A DNA stretch of 64,000 nucleotides from Chloroflexota bacterium (lineage in GTDB: Bacteria; Chloroflexota; Anaerolineae; Anaerolineales; Villigracilaceae): assembly GCA_013388685.1 (NCBI GenBank), contig JACAET010000050.1:62001-126000 (forward strand), in the 5' to 3' direction. Under the pieces are notes generated by a model. That model ran no database searches. It saw only the letters and a list, made by a program, of their open reading frames with translations, and had not been told where the DNA came from. Positions 9,501 to 17,061 of the stretch are shown one piece after another (within the stretch, counting starts at the first letter, position 1; every line of letters starts with the position of its first letter). A program made the position numbers and the translations under genes.

Positions 9501-10192
9501 CATTCCCGCAAAATGATCTTCAAGTCCGCCTGGGCACGGCCGTATTCCGAAGCGCGCTTTGCCTGCCGCTCGAGACTGCGCAGGCGCGGCTCCAGTTCGG
9601 ACATGATGTCGAGCACGCGCTCGAGATTACGCTGGGTGGATTCGAGCCGTTTCAATGCCTCTTCGCGGCGGGCGCGATACAAACCCACGCCTGCCGCCTC
9701 CTCGAACAACTTGCGGCGTTCCTCGGCTTTGAGCGCCAGCGAGGCATCCACAAGCCCCTGTCCCATGATGGTGTAGGTACGGTCTGCCAGCCCTGAAGCC
9801 GAGAGCAGCTCGTTCAGGTCGCGCAGACGCACTTGTTGATCGTTTAACAGATAGTCGTTATGACCGTCGCGATAGGCGCGGCGCGTCATGGCGACTTCGG
9901 TGAAATCCACCGGTAGCCAGCCGTCGGTATTGTCGAATAGAATGTGAGCCGAAGCCATGCTGGCGCGGGCGCGATGCTCCGAACCGTTGAAGATCATGTC
10001 TTCGGTCTTTTTGCCGCGTAAAAGCGTATAGGACTGTTCGCCGAGCACCCAGCGCAGGGCGTCGGCGATGTTCGATTTTCCCGAACCATTCGGACCGACA
10101 ATGGCGGTGATGCCGCTGGCGAACTCGAAGGTGGTCTTCGAGGCGAATGTTTTGTACCCTTGAAGTTCCAGTGATTTAAGGCGAAGAGGCAT
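6581..10192 (-). CDS. smc: Chromosome condensation/segregation ATPase SMC
   Basis: A 1203-residue SMC protein from ATG 10192 (MPLRLKSLELQGYKTFA); the open frame extends upstream into rnc but homology begins here. Walker A is GPNGSGKSN, the C-terminal head has LSGGERSLTA and the Walker B segment VCVMDEVDAMLDE. Two long coiled coils (roughly residues 165-500 and 660-1000) flank the hinge around GAYGALSAALDV. SMC dimers with the kleisin ScpA, encoded at 38911, compact and segregate chromosomes. rnc lies 44 bp upstream on the same strand, an arrangement found in many bacteria. Confidence 0.97.
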   Translation of the reverse strand: MPLRLKSLELQGYKTFASKTTFEFASGITAIVGPNGSGKSNIADALRWVLGEQSYTLLRGKKTEDMIFNGSEHRARASMASAHILFDNTDGWLPVDFTEVAMTRRAYRDGHNDYLLNDQQVRLRDLNELLSASGLADRTYTIMGQGLVDASLALKAEERRKLFEEAAGVGLYRARREEALKRLESTQRNLERVLDIMSELEPRLRSLERQAKRASEYGRAQADLKIILREWYGHHWHKAQQELAAAREAVKAQEIRLQEARAEHVKTQEAYNAFRERLSELRAKLNAWHRRSSELHSQREETSKELAVLEERRRALLAAQTSALADRERASDEERVTRDRLAEAEQEVARLQAEYEEARKQLQEGQLRLQKLQDERASLEEKLRSAREQIERWNAQRAESQARFEELTSRLESLRSRIEAAGEEVKAVDHAAREADEHYAAARARREDIEHELKQVVENERMLRSNLEELEEERRTSTEERSSLLDAHTRLKTQLEVLEQAEQSLAGYAEGARFLLEAAQQMRLKGAYGALSAALDVPAELETAITAALGDSLDAVLLNANEIETALQLLETNEAGRAVLLPVNQPTEVLKIQGMNTDVIGVASELVRAPEELRAAVNLTLGQTVIVQNRVAARNLVRNLPPHARAVTLRGEVFRGDGLVTVGKSISANASALSRPRRKRELAQSLVTLDGQIEALNREVESLSARINEAGRELTEATNRTHKIRASLEEAEEYEKRAGSASEAKRRELEWRKSQQMHLSAEAAEAEVIRQNLIETQAANASDAAKMQDELRKMSAQLKEMDLGEAQGQTSYWSTRMAVAERALADAVARMEERRRDVERFDARRMELAARLNEADSLLSGLDAGQAELHERENSLRAQIEALNADMNPAELELESAEAEEARLQEAEASAQRALATAERLHGQVQLEQFRKQEALDNLRQKIMDDFGLVMFEYADEVSGPVPLPFEGMVEELPVVTEISPDLETQLIRQRAQVRRMGPINPEAKQEYDKESERYEFMKTQVNDLRTAEEDLRKVIAELDEVTRQEFAKTFDAVDKQFRAMFTRLFGGGSARLALTDPDNLVETGIEIETRLPGRREQSLALLSGGERSLTAVALVFALLKVSPTPVCVMDEVDAMLDEANVGRFRDLLVELSQDTQFIVITHNRNTVQAADVIYGVTMGRDSASQVISLRLDQVTDEMLKRG

Positions 10193-10236
10193 AAGAGGAT
10201 TTTCGATTTGTGATTTTGGACGGGCAATTTCTCCGG

Positions 10237-10953
10237 TTACTTGAACGTAATTCCAAGCGCTTCGAGAGCGGTTTGAGCGGCGATGCGGGCGGCGGTTCCC
10301 TTGTTCGAGCCGCGTCCCCGCCCATAGCAAACGCCCTGGATGCGCACCTCCACTTCGAATTCTTTGGCGTGGTCGGGTCCTCGGGCTGAAACCGTCACAT
10401 ATTGCGGCGTTCCCATTTTCTCCGCCTGCGCCCACTCCTGCAGACGGCTTTTGGGATCCTGAATTTCATCAAGGATGTATTCCTGCACATCGTCCAGAAT
10501 GGGATTGACAAACGCCTCGACCGCCCCCAAACCTGCTTCCAGATACAAGGCGCCGATCAACGCCTCGAACGCGGATCCCAGCAAGGTGTCCCGGTCATGG
10601 CCGCCGGACGAACTTTCGCCGCGTCCCAGCCGAAGCGCTCCTCCCAACCCGATGCGCCGGGCAAAATTGGCCAACTGATCGTTGCGCACAATCGCGGATC
10701 GTACCTTCGTCAGGTCGCCCTCGGGCATTTCAGGAAAACGGTTGTACGCCCATGCCCCCACAATGAAGTCCAGCACGGCGTCGCCCAGAAATTCGAGCCG
10801 TTCATTGTCTTCCTGCGCGTCGGGATTCTCGTTCACATACGAACGATGCGTGAGGGCGCGCGTCAGCAGGGATAAATTTGAAAAGGGCAGATTCAGCCGT
10901 CGGTTGAGGGCAGATGCGGATTCGAGATCCCGAGAGTCAAGCGCTTGCGTCAT
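10237..10953 (-). CDS. rnc: Ribonuclease III
   Basis: A 238-residue double-stranded RNA endonuclease. The RNase III signature NERLEFLGDAVLDF (about residues 49-62) carries the catalytic acidic residues, and the C-terminal part (residues about 160-238) is a dsRNA-binding domain ending AAQTALEAL. It processes rRNA precursors and structured mRNA. The start ATG 10953 has AGGAG 5 bp upstream. smc follows in the same orientation. The N-terminus carries about 15 extra residues before the nuclease domain. Confidence 0.96.
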   Translation of the reverse strand: MTQALDSRDLESASALNRRLNLPFSNLSLLTRALTHRSYVNENPDAQEDNERLEFLGDAVLDFIVGAWAYNRFPEMPEGDLTKVRSAIVRNDQLANFARRIGLGGALRLGRGESSSGGHDRDTLLGSAFEALIGALYLEAGLGAVEAFVNPILDDVQEYILDEIQDPKSRLQEWAQAEKMGTPQYVTVSARGPDHAKEFEVEVRIQGVCYGRGRGSNKGTAARIAAQTALEALGITFK

Positions 10954-11042
10954 ATCATCTCCTGGGAACTCAGGGAACGGTCATCCCCCACGAGGAGGTG
11001 AGGAAGAATCGTTCCATCAGTTCCGGTATGCGAGCGGGCAGA

Positions 11043-11100
11043 ATTGTATCACGACTGCCGTTTTAAGTTACAATCAGCCGACTGAAAAACGGCTGATTGT
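11043..11100. promoter_or_regulatory. Divergent promoter region with an 11-bp inverted repeat
   Basis: Between rnc and the aldo/keto reductase, -10-like TACAAT occurs on both strands: plus strand 11069-11074 and minus strand 11048-11043. Each lies about 19 bp from a TTGTAT/TTGTAA -35-like hexamer, so the two promoters overlap face to face. A perfect 11-bp inverted repeat (ACAATCAGCCG at 11070-11080, its complement at 11090-11100) covers the plus-strand -10 and predicted start site, where a repressor could bind. Confidence 0.4.
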
Positions 11101-11180
11101 GCGCGCAGCCTCGAAATTTCACTGTAAATTCTGTGGTGGGATTTTATGCCCGCCGCTCTCTCGGTTTGCTTGGAGGAGGT

Positions 11181-12113
11181 ATGGCTGAGATTGGTCATGA
11201 AACGCGTTTTCTGCATGCCATCGAGATGGGGTTGGGAGCCTGGCAATGGGGCGATCGTATTTTCTGGCAATTTGAACAGGGGTACAGTGAGGGGGAGGTG
11301 CATGATGCCTTCAAGGTGTCGGTGGAGCAAGGCATTCGCTTCATTGACACCGCTGAGATATACGGCAACGGTCTCTCGGAACGATTGCTGGGAAGGTTTA
11401 TGCGGGAAACCGACCAGCCTGTGCTGGTTGCAACGAAATACTTTCCTTTTCCCTGGCGGTTTCGCGTTGTCTCCGTCCCGCGGGCGCTGAAGAACAGCCT
11501 GGAACGCATCGGGGTGGAAAGCGTGGACCTGTACCAGGTCCATTGGCCCACTCCGTTGATGAGCGTGGACCGAATGATGGACGGCATGGCGGAGTGTGTA
11601 AAAAACGGCATGACTCGCACGGTCGGCGTGTCGAACTTCGATCAGACCCAGATGCTGACCGCCTATTCTGCTCTGGCGCGCCGGGATATCCCGCTGGCAT
11701 CGAATCAGGTGCATTACAGCCTGCTTAACCGAAAAGCGGAAAAAAACGGTCTGCTGGCGCGTTGCAAGGAATTGGGCGTGCGGCTGATCGCCTATAGTCC
11801 GCTCGAAAAGGGGTTGCTGACCGGCAAGTACGATGCCGTCCGCCGCCCGCCGGGAACACGCGGCGGCATTTACGGGGGTATGCTTTCAAAAATCGAACCG
11901 CTCCTCAAACTGATGACGATCATTGGACAGGATCACGGCGGCAAAACCAACGCGCAGGTGGCGTTGAACTGGCTGATTTGCAAAGGTGCGCTCCCCATCC
12001 CTGGTGCAAAGAACATGCGGCAGGCGCAGGAAAATGCCGGTGCCCTCGGCTGGCGGTTGAACGAAGAGGAAATCGCAAGACTCGATGCGTTGAGCGACAA
12101 GGTATTGGAATAA
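11181..12113 (+). CDS. Aldo/keto reductase
   Basis: A 310-residue TIM-barrel oxidoreductase. DTAEIYGNG (catalytic Asp and Tyr), VATKY (Lys), YQVHWP (His) and GVSNF are the standard AKR active-site segments; the C-terminal PIPGAKNMRQAQEN binds NADP(H). Substrate cannot be assigned. ATG 11181 is preceded by GGAGGAGGT; the frame is open for 28 further codons upstream but conservation starts around FLHAIEMGLGAWQWG. It stands alone and ends in a strong bidirectional hairpin. Confidence 0.9.
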   Translation: MAEIGHETRFLHAIEMGLGAWQWGDRIFWQFEQGYSEGEVHDAFKVSVEQGIRFIDTAEIYGNGLSERLLGRFMRETDQPVLVATKYFPFPWRFRVVSVPRALKNSLERIGVESVDLYQVHWPTPLMSVDRMMDGMAECVKNGMTRTVGVSNFDQTQMLTAYSALARRDIPLASNQVHYSLLNRKAEKNGLLARCKELGVRLIAYSPLEKGLLTGKYDAVRRPPGTRGGIYGGMLSKIEPLLKLMTIIGQDHGGKTNAQVALNWLICKGALPIPGAKNMRQAQENAGALGWRLNEEEIARLDALSDKVLE

Positions 12114-12117
12114 AAAA

Positions 12118-12141
12118 ACTGCCCGCCGATGCGCGGGCAGT
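12118..12141. terminator. Bidirectional intrinsic terminator
   Basis: A 9-bp perfect stem (ACTGCCCGC / GCGGGCAGT) with a 6-base loop lies 4 bp after the aldo/keto reductase stop, with an A-run on the left side and T-rich bases on the right. It can serve both convergent genes. Confidence 0.75.
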
Positions 12142-12185
12142 TTCAATCCACAAGGCGTATAGAGTCTCCGTCACGGGCGGCAATC

Positions 12186-12569
12186 TTATTCCTTTATTTT
12201 GGGTTTCAGGAACAGCATGAAGGCATAGCCCAATCCGAACACAACTTCGACGACAATCGGCACCCAATTGTTTTTGCTGAGAACGCCCGCTAGAATTCCG
12301 AGGATCGTCACCACCAGTGCCAGGACGGATCCTAACAGCCCAACGGCGCCCAGGTTCCTGAGCAAACCCGCGTCGGTCGCGTCTTTGACGAACCAAAACA
12401 GCAAGCCTAGTGTGAGAAATGCCGCACCGAGATAACGCGCCTGTACAATCTCGGGTACTCTCATTTGAGTTTGTACCTGTTCAAGAACCATTACAGGGAC
12501 GACCAACAACGCCGCGCCAAGCACAACACATACGAGCGCGTTCAGGAAAAATAGAAATTTGTAGCTCAT
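12186..12569 (-). CDS. Small four-helix membrane protein, function unknown
   Basis: A 127-residue protein from ATG 12569, with GGAG 6 bp upstream. The sequence is almost all hydrophobic: helices near residues 5-27, 44-62, 69-95 and 100-122, with the C-terminus KPKIKE in the cytoplasm. It resembles short DUF4345/DoxX-like membrane proteins but I cannot assign a family with certainty. It is a monocistronic unit convergent with the aldo/keto reductase. Confidence 0.7.
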   Translation of the reverse strand: MSYKFLFFLNALVCVVLGAALLVVPVMVLEQVQTQMRVPEIVQARYLGAAFLTLGLLFWFVKDATDAGLLRNLGAVGLLGSVLALVVTILGILAGVLSKNNWVPIVVEVVFGLGYAFMLFLKPKIKE

Positions 12570-12838
12570 GACACTCTCCTTTGGGTCAGGAATTGAATTT
12601 GGAATCGGAATCAATATACATCATCTTCGGAACAATGTGAAGCGGTCAGCATGTTGAAACCTTACATTCACTTTACATCCTTTGTCCGATGGGATAACTC
12701 CGCTTCGCTCGCGGAGACCGACTGTTGGCGTCCGTCTCTTGCGATCGGGGGGATTTTGCCTCCACACGCGACAGCCAACGGATGGAGAATGTGAAATGGG
12801 GCGTCGGGTGCCAAAATTCGCCCGTCGAGACGGGTTTG

Positions 12839-12847
12839 TGCTATAAT
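12839..12847 (+). promoter_or_regulatory. Extended -10 promoter of the aspS leader
   Basis: TGCTATAAT is an extended -10 element. Transcription should begin near 12853-12855, two to four bases before the leader peptide ATG at 12857, so the leader peptide is nearly leaderless. No good -35 is seen. The 224 bp upstream (12615-12838) hold one GC-rich hairpin (12702-12720) and nothing else recognisable. Confidence 0.65.
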
Positions 12848-12856
12848 GCCGCCATC

Positions 12857-12937
12857 ATGAAGCACTATATTTACCTCGCTAATAACGATAATAATGACAA
12901 TGACGATATGACCTATCGTTGGGCGAAGCCTTGCTAG
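12857..12937 (+). CDS. Asn/Asp-rich leader peptide of the aspS-gatCAB-asnS operon
   Basis: A 26-codon reading frame (ATG 12857 to TAG 12935-12937) contains nine consecutive codons for N-N-D-N-N-D-N-D-D at 12881-12907, all five Asn and four Asp of the peptide. It ends RWAKPC. The gene encodes no recognisable domain; its position between a strong -10 and a terminator hairpin, upstream of the genes that charge tRNA-Asp and tRNA-Asn, marks it as a regulatory leader peptide like TrpL or PheL. Ribosome stalling at uncharged Asn or Asp codons would expose the antiterminator arm that starts at 12917. That mechanism is inferred from the layout. Confidence 0.8.
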   Translation: MKHYIYLANNDNNDNDDMTYRWAKPC

Positions 12938-13000
12938 TTGACAAATAAACGAGTCAAACCAATCGCCCAACGCTTACGCGAAGGGCGATTTATTTTATCT
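12917..13000 (+). promoter_or_regulatory. Transcription attenuator: alternative antiterminator and terminator hairpins
   Basis: Three complementary segments follow the Asn/Asp codons. Segment 1 (12917-12926, CGTTGGGCGA) lies in the last codons of the leader and pairs perfectly over 10 bp with segment 2 (12963-12972). Segment 2 with its flank (12961-12968, AATCGCCC) pairs perfectly over 8 bp with segment 3 (12983-12990), followed by TATTTTATCT, a terminator. The two pairings share segment 2 and exclude each other. A small hairpin TTGAC/GTCAA (12938-12942, 12953-12957) sits inside the 1:2 loop. A ribosome at the leader stop codon would cover segment 1 and allow termination; one stalled at Asn/Asp codons would leave it free and allow read-through into aspS. 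Confidence 0.8.
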
Positions 13001-13009
13001 ACATTCTTA

Positions 13010-13093
13010 ACCACAAAGGACATCAACAGCACAAAGACGGGGCGAGTGTTCGTCGTGAAGGTTTTCCGTGTTTTTCTTCGTGCCCTTCGTGGT
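13010..13093. repeat. Imperfect inverted repeat in the aspS 5' region
   Basis: An 84-bp element begins ACCACAAAGGA and ends CCCTTCGTGGT, an imperfect palindrome related to the one at 983-1059. It sits between the attenuator and the aspS ribosome-binding site. Confidence 0.5.
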
Positions 13094-13115
13094 AAAAAGA
13101 ATTCGGAGGCACACC

Positions 13116-14882
13116 ATGTATAGAACCCATGCTTGCGGAGAATTACGCACCAGCCACGCGGGGCAGACGGTCACGCTGGCGGGCTGGGTCAACCGCCGCC
13201 GCGACCACGGCGGGGTGGCGTTTTTCGATTTGCGTGACCGCTCAGGAATTGTTCAAATTACCATCAACCCCGATCTCCCTCAAGAGACGCTGGATCTCGT
13301 CGCGGATGTCCGCTTCGAGTGGGTGTTGCAGGTGGAAGGTCTGGTGCAGAGGCGCCCAGCCGGGATGGAGAATCCCAAAATGGCAACGGGCGAGATCGAG
13401 GTCATCGCCAAACGGATCACGGTTCTCAACCCGTCCAAAACGCCGCCGTTCATGGTCAACACGGACAACGACCTGCCCGACGAAAACATGCGCCTCAAAT
13501 ACCGTTATCTCGACCTGCGCCGCGAGCGCATGACTCGTAACATGGTTTTGCGACACAAGGTCATCAAGTTCATGCGTGATTATCTCGATCAAAAAGGCTT
13601 CATCGAGATCGAAACGCCCATCCTCTTCAAAGCGACCCCCGAAGGCGCGCGAGACTATATCGTTCCATCGCGCATCTATCCCGGTCAGTTCTATGCCCTG
13701 CCTCAGTCACCTCAACAGTTGAAGCAACTGCTGATGGTGGCGGGCATGGACAAGTACTTCCAGATCGCGCGCTGTTTCCGCGACGAAGACCTGCGCGGCG
13801 ACCGTCAGCCCGAGTTCACGCAACTTGACCTGGAAATGTCTTTCGTCCATCGTGACGATGTGCTGGATTTAGTCGAGGGCTTGTACAACGCGATGATCCC
13901 AGCCGTCGCGCCGCACAAGAAAATCATGTCGGTGCCGTGGACCAAACTTTCCTACCGTGAAGCCATGGAACGATTCGGGACAGATAAACCCGATATGCGC
14001 TTCGGCATGGAATTGATTGATGTCAGCGATGTGTTTGCAAAGAGCGAGTTCAAAGTCTTCAAGTCCGCGTTGGAGGCGGGCGGCGTCGTCAAGTGTATTG
14101 TCGCGCCGAAAGCCGCGGACCTGTCGCGCAGGGAAGTGGACGCGCTGACCGAGTCTGCGAAGTCGCTTGGGGCGAAGGGATTGGCAACTTTGGCGGTGAC
14201 AGGCGAAGGCGTGAAAGGAAGCGCCGCAAAGTTCGTCACCCCGGAAGAGGCCGAAGCGGTCAAATCCAGAACGGGCGCGGGAGTCGGCGATCTCATCCTT
14301 TTCGCAGCGGACGAACGCCCAGTCGTCAACAAGGTGCTGGGCGGGCTGAGATTGATTTTACGAGACCAATTGAATCTCGCCGAGAGGGATGTTCTGGCGT
14401 TCGCGTGGATCGTGGATTTCCCGATGTTCGCCTGGAACGAAGAGGAGCAGCGCTGGGATGCAGAGCATCATCCGTTCACCATGCCGCAACTGGCAGACCT
14501 CGACAAGTTCGACACCGACCCAGGCTCGATTCTCTCGGATGCGTACGACATGGTATGCAACGGCTACGAGATGGCGTCGGGTTCGATCCGCATTCATCGG
14601 CGCGACATTCAGAATAAGATTTTTCAGATGCTTGGGCATTCAGACGAAGCCATCAAGGCGAAATTCGGTCACATGCTGGAGGCATTCGAGTACGGCGCGC
14701 CCCCGCACGGCGGCATGGCGCCCGGCATTGACCGACTCGTGATGCTGCTGGCGGACGAACCCAACATCCGCGAAGTGATCGCCTTCCCAAAGAATCAAGC
14801 GGGACGCGATGTCATGGCAGACGCCCCTTCGGAAGTGGAACCGAGGCAGTTGAAAGAGTTGCATATTCAATTTAGAGATTGA
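13116..14882 (+). CDS. aspS: Aspartyl-tRNA synthetase, non-discriminating signature
   Basis: A 588-residue bacterial-type class IIb synthetase. It has an OB-fold anticodon domain (residues 1-105), catalytic motif 2 ([20 protein letters not shown]), the bacterial GAD insertion (about 290-420) and motif 3 ([17 protein letters not shown]). ATG 13116 is preceded by GGAGG at 6 bp. Residue 31 is His (RRRDHGG) and residue 83 is Gly (RPAGMENP); in characterised bacterial AspRS these residues mark enzymes that charge both tRNA-Asp and tRNA-Asn, while Leu at the first position marks discriminating ones. The gene heads the gatCAB-asnS operon and lies behind the Asn/Asp attenuator. Confidence 0.97.
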   Translation: MYRTHACGELRTSHAGQTVTLAGWVNRRRDHGGVAFFDLRDRSGIVQITINPDLPQETLDLVADVRFEWVLQVEGLVQRRPAGMENPKMATGEIEVIAKRITVLNPSKTPPFMVNTDNDLPDENMRLKYRYLDLRRERMTRNMVLRHKVIKFMRDYLDQKGFIEIETPILFKATPEGARDYIVPSRIYPGQFYALPQSPQQLKQLLMVAGMDKYFQIARCFRDEDLRGDRQPEFTQLDLEMSFVHRDDVLDLVEGLYNAMIPAVAPHKKIMSVPWTKLSYREAMERFGTDKPDMRFGMELIDVSDVFAKSEFKVFKSALEAGGVVKCIVAPKAADLSRREVDALTESAKSLGAKGLATLAVTGEGVKGSAAKFVTPEEAEAVKSRTGAGVGDLILFAADERPVVNKVLGGLRLILRDQLNLAERDVLAFAWIVDFPMFAWNEEEQRWDAEHHPFTMPQLADLDKFDTDPGSILSDAYDMVCNGYEMASGSIRIHRRDIQNKIFQMLGHSDEAIKAKFGHMLEAFEYGAPPHGGMAPGIDRLVMLLADEPNIREVIAFPKNQAGRDVMADAPSEVEPRQLKELHIQFRD

Positions 14883-14973
14883 AGATTGGAGATTGGCGGT
14901 CGAGTGCAAGCAGTCGAGACCGCCGCTTACTGATTGACCATGGTCAGCCGTTCCTTGTCTTGATGAGGTAACT

Positions 14974-15270
14974 ATGTCTACCATTGACACAAAGACAGTA
15001 AAGCATGTTGCATTTTTAGTCCGCTTGGGTATTTCGGAAGAGGAAGCGCAAAAATTCAGCGCGCAATTCTCGTCCATCATTGATTACTTCAACATGCTCA
15101 ACGAAGTGGAAACAACCGGCGTCCCGTCTGCTTCGGACATTGCCAACGCGGAGAATGTGCTGCGCGAAGATGCGGTACAGCCGTCCATGAGCCGCGAAGA
15201 ATTCCTCAAGAATGCCCCCCAATCCGAGCGCGGGTATGTAAAGGTTCCCACTGTGTTGGGCGAAGAATAG
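14974..15270 (+). CDS. gatC: Asp/Glu-tRNA amidotransferase subunit C
   Basis: A 98-residue GatC. The N-terminal half has the usual VKHVAFLVRLGISEEE opening and the QFSSIIDYFNMLNEV helix; the C-terminal half has LREDAVQPSMSREEFLKNAP. GatC clamps GatA and GatB together. GAGG lies 5 bp before ATG 14974. It follows aspS by 91 bp; the 254-bp gap to gatA is unusually long because of a repeat insertion. Confidence 0.95.
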   Translation: MSTIDTKTVKHVAFLVRLGISEEEAQKFSAQFSSIIDYFNMLNEVETTGVPSASDIANAENVLREDAVQPSMSREEFLKNAPQSERGYVKVPTVLGEE

Positions 15271-15289
15271 AGATTGGTAATTGGTAAAT

Positions 15290-15427
15290 GCTCTGTTGCA
15301 AACATATGGTTTAACCTATTGCGAAACTATTTTTCGCCCTCACCCCTTGCCCCTCTCCCGCTGGAGAGGGGTTGGGGTGAGGGAAAAGGCGATGGGTCAC
15401 TGCCTTTGGGCATCTTCGCAACAGAAC
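15290..15427. mobile_element. MITE-like insertion between gatC and gatA
   Basis: A 138-bp non-coding segment has related ends: left GCTCTGTTGCAAACATA, right (complement) GTTCTGTTGCGAAGATG, matching at 13 of 17 positions. It is flanked by the identical 11-mer AATTGGTAAAT at 15279-15289 and 15428-15438, as expected of a target duplication. The ends resemble those of IS6-family elements (CTCTGTTGCAAA). Inside is a 47-bp palindrome at 15337-15383 with arms CCCTCACCCC and GGGGTGAGGG. The local sequence is rich in similar TTGGTAAT words, so the duplication could be coincidental. Confidence 0.5.
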
Positions 15428-15524
15428 AATTGGTAAATAGTAATTAGGCGTTCTCTAATTACATTACCGACCTGTAAGCCCAATCTTTCAAATTCAATCT
15501 CCAATTACTAATTACCCTTCCGCC

Positions 15525-16988
15525 ATGCAACTACATACACTAACCATTCAAGAAGCCCATCAATTACTTGTTACCAAGCAGGTTTCCTCCGTCGAACTGA
15601 CACAGGCGTTTCTTCAGCGCATCCGCGAAATTGACCCGAAGATCAAAGCCTACGTCACAGTTTCCGAAGAACTCGCGCTCGAACAAGCCAGGAAAGCCGA
15701 TGAGCGCATTGCCAAAGGCGAAAATGTGACCCCGCTGACGGGCATCCCTTTCTCGATAAAGGATTGCATCTCCACGCGCGGCGTCCGCACCACCTGCTCC
15801 TCGAAGATTCTTGAAAACTACATCCCGCAATACAACGCCACCGTCACAGACAAACTTGCACAGGCAGGCGCTGTGCTCCTCGGCAAGACCAACATGGACG
15901 AGTTCGGCATGGGCTCCTCTTGTGAGAACTCTGCATTTTTCAACACGCACAACCCGTGGAATCTCGACCACGTACCTGGCGGTTCCAGCGGAGGTTCCGC
16001 CGCGGCGATGTCGGCAAGCCTCGCCGCGTTCACCATCGGCGAAGACACAGGCGGATCCGTCCGCATGCCTGCCGGCTTTTGCGGCGTCACAGGCATCAAA
16101 CCAACATACGGACGCGTCTCACGTTACGGCCTCATTGCGCTTGCTTCTTCGTTTGACTGCATTGGTCCTATGACCCGCGATGCCTGTGACTGCGCCACCG
16201 TCCTCGAACACATCGCAGGTCACGACCCTCTCGACAGCACCACCTACCAATCTCCAATCTCTAATTACACTCAAAACATCAACAAACCCATCAAAGGCAT
16301 GAAGCTCGGCATCCCGAAGGAATATTTCGTCGCAGGCATGGAAGCGGGTGTCGAGACCGCGTTGCAAGAAGCCATCCGCGCCTGCGAAAAACTCGGCATG
16401 GAAATTCACGAAGTCTCGCTCTCCCACACCAAATACGCTCTCCCCGTTTACTATCTTCTGCTCTTTGCCGAAGCCAGTGCCAACCTCGCCCGCATGGACG
16501 GCACGCGCTTCGGTCTCTCCGTTTCGGAGGGCGCGAAAGACGTGATTGACATCTACCTCCAGACTCGTCGCGAAGGATTCGGCGACGAGGTCAAGCGCAG
16601 GATTATGCTTGGCGCATACGCTCTTTCGGCAGGATATTACGACGCCTATTACTTGAAAGCGCAAAAAGTGCGCACGCTTCTTCGCCGGGACTTTGAGGCT
16701 GCTTTTTCCAAAGTGGATATTCTCCTCGCCCCCACCTCTCCCACCACCGCCTTCAAACTCGGCGAAAAGACCAGCAACCCGCTCGAAATGTACCTCTCGG
16801 ATATTTACGTCGTCGCCACCAACCCCGCCGGCGTTCCCGCCATCGCATTGCCCTGCGGCTTCTCGAAGGACATGCCTGTTGGCATGCAACTCATCGGCAA
16901 ACACTTGGACGAACAAACTTTATTCCAAGTCGCGCATGCGTATCAACAAGTGACCGATTGGCATAAGCGAAACCCAAAGATTAGTTAA
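15525..16988 (+). CDS. gatA: Asp/Glu-tRNA amidotransferase subunit A
   Basis: A 487-residue amidase-signature enzyme. The catalytic Lys is in PFSIKDCI, the Ser-cis-Ser segment in VPGGSSGGSAAAMSA and GEDTGGSVRMPA. It hydrolyses glutamine and channels ammonia to GatB to convert Asp-tRNA-Asn and Glu-tRNA-Gln to their amides. Length is normal. A repeat-derived stretch at 16245-16268 encodes YQSPISNY in a loop after HDPLDSTT. The start ATG lacks a strong Shine-Dalgarno site, only CCTTCCGCC before it, so coupling or weak initiation is possible. Confidence 0.96.
   Translation: MQLHTLTIQEAHQLLVTKQVSSVELTQAFLQRIREIDPKIKAYVTVSEELALEQARKADERIAKGENVTPLTGIPFSIKDCISTRGVRTTCSSKILENYIPQYNATVTDKLAQAGAVLLGKTNMDEFGMGSSCENSAFFNTHNPWNLDHVPGGSSGGSAAAMSASLAAFTIGEDTGGSVRMPAGFCGVTGIKPTYGRVSRYGLIALASSFDCIGPMTRDACDCATVLEHIAGHDPLDSTTYQSPISNYTQNINKPIKGMKLGIPKEYFVAGMEAGVETALQEAIRACEKLGMEIHEVSLSHTKYALPVYYLLLFAEASANLARMDGTRFGLSVSEGAKDVIDIYLQTRREGFGDEVKRRIMLGAYALSAGYYDAYYLKAQKVRTLLRRDFEAAFSKVDILLAPTSPTTAFKLGEKTSNPLEMYLSDIYVVATNPAGVPAIALPCGFSKDMPVGMQLIGKHLDEQTLFQVAHAYQQVTDWHKRNPKIS
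16245..16268 (+). repeat. Repeat-derived in-frame insert in gatA
   Basis: The bases read TACCAATCTCC followed by AATCTCTAATTAC, the same word family found in the non-coding spacers at 15273-15290, 15495-15517, 16988-17030 and 14878-14895. It adds about eight residues without breaking the frame. Confidence 0.45.
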
Positions 16989-17061
16989 TAGAGATTAGTA
17001 ACTGGAGATTAGACAACAATTACCAATCTCCAATTACCACTCATCACACACGAGCCTACTC

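Noticed and set aside
10192..10435. SMC start at 10435
   Set aside because: The extra 81 residues overlap rnc and are not like SMC; the conserved N-terminus begins at ATG 10192.
12725..12937. A 70-residue protein ending at 12937
   Set aside because: Only the last 26 codons lie downstream of the TATAAT at 12842-12847; the upstream part has no start signals.
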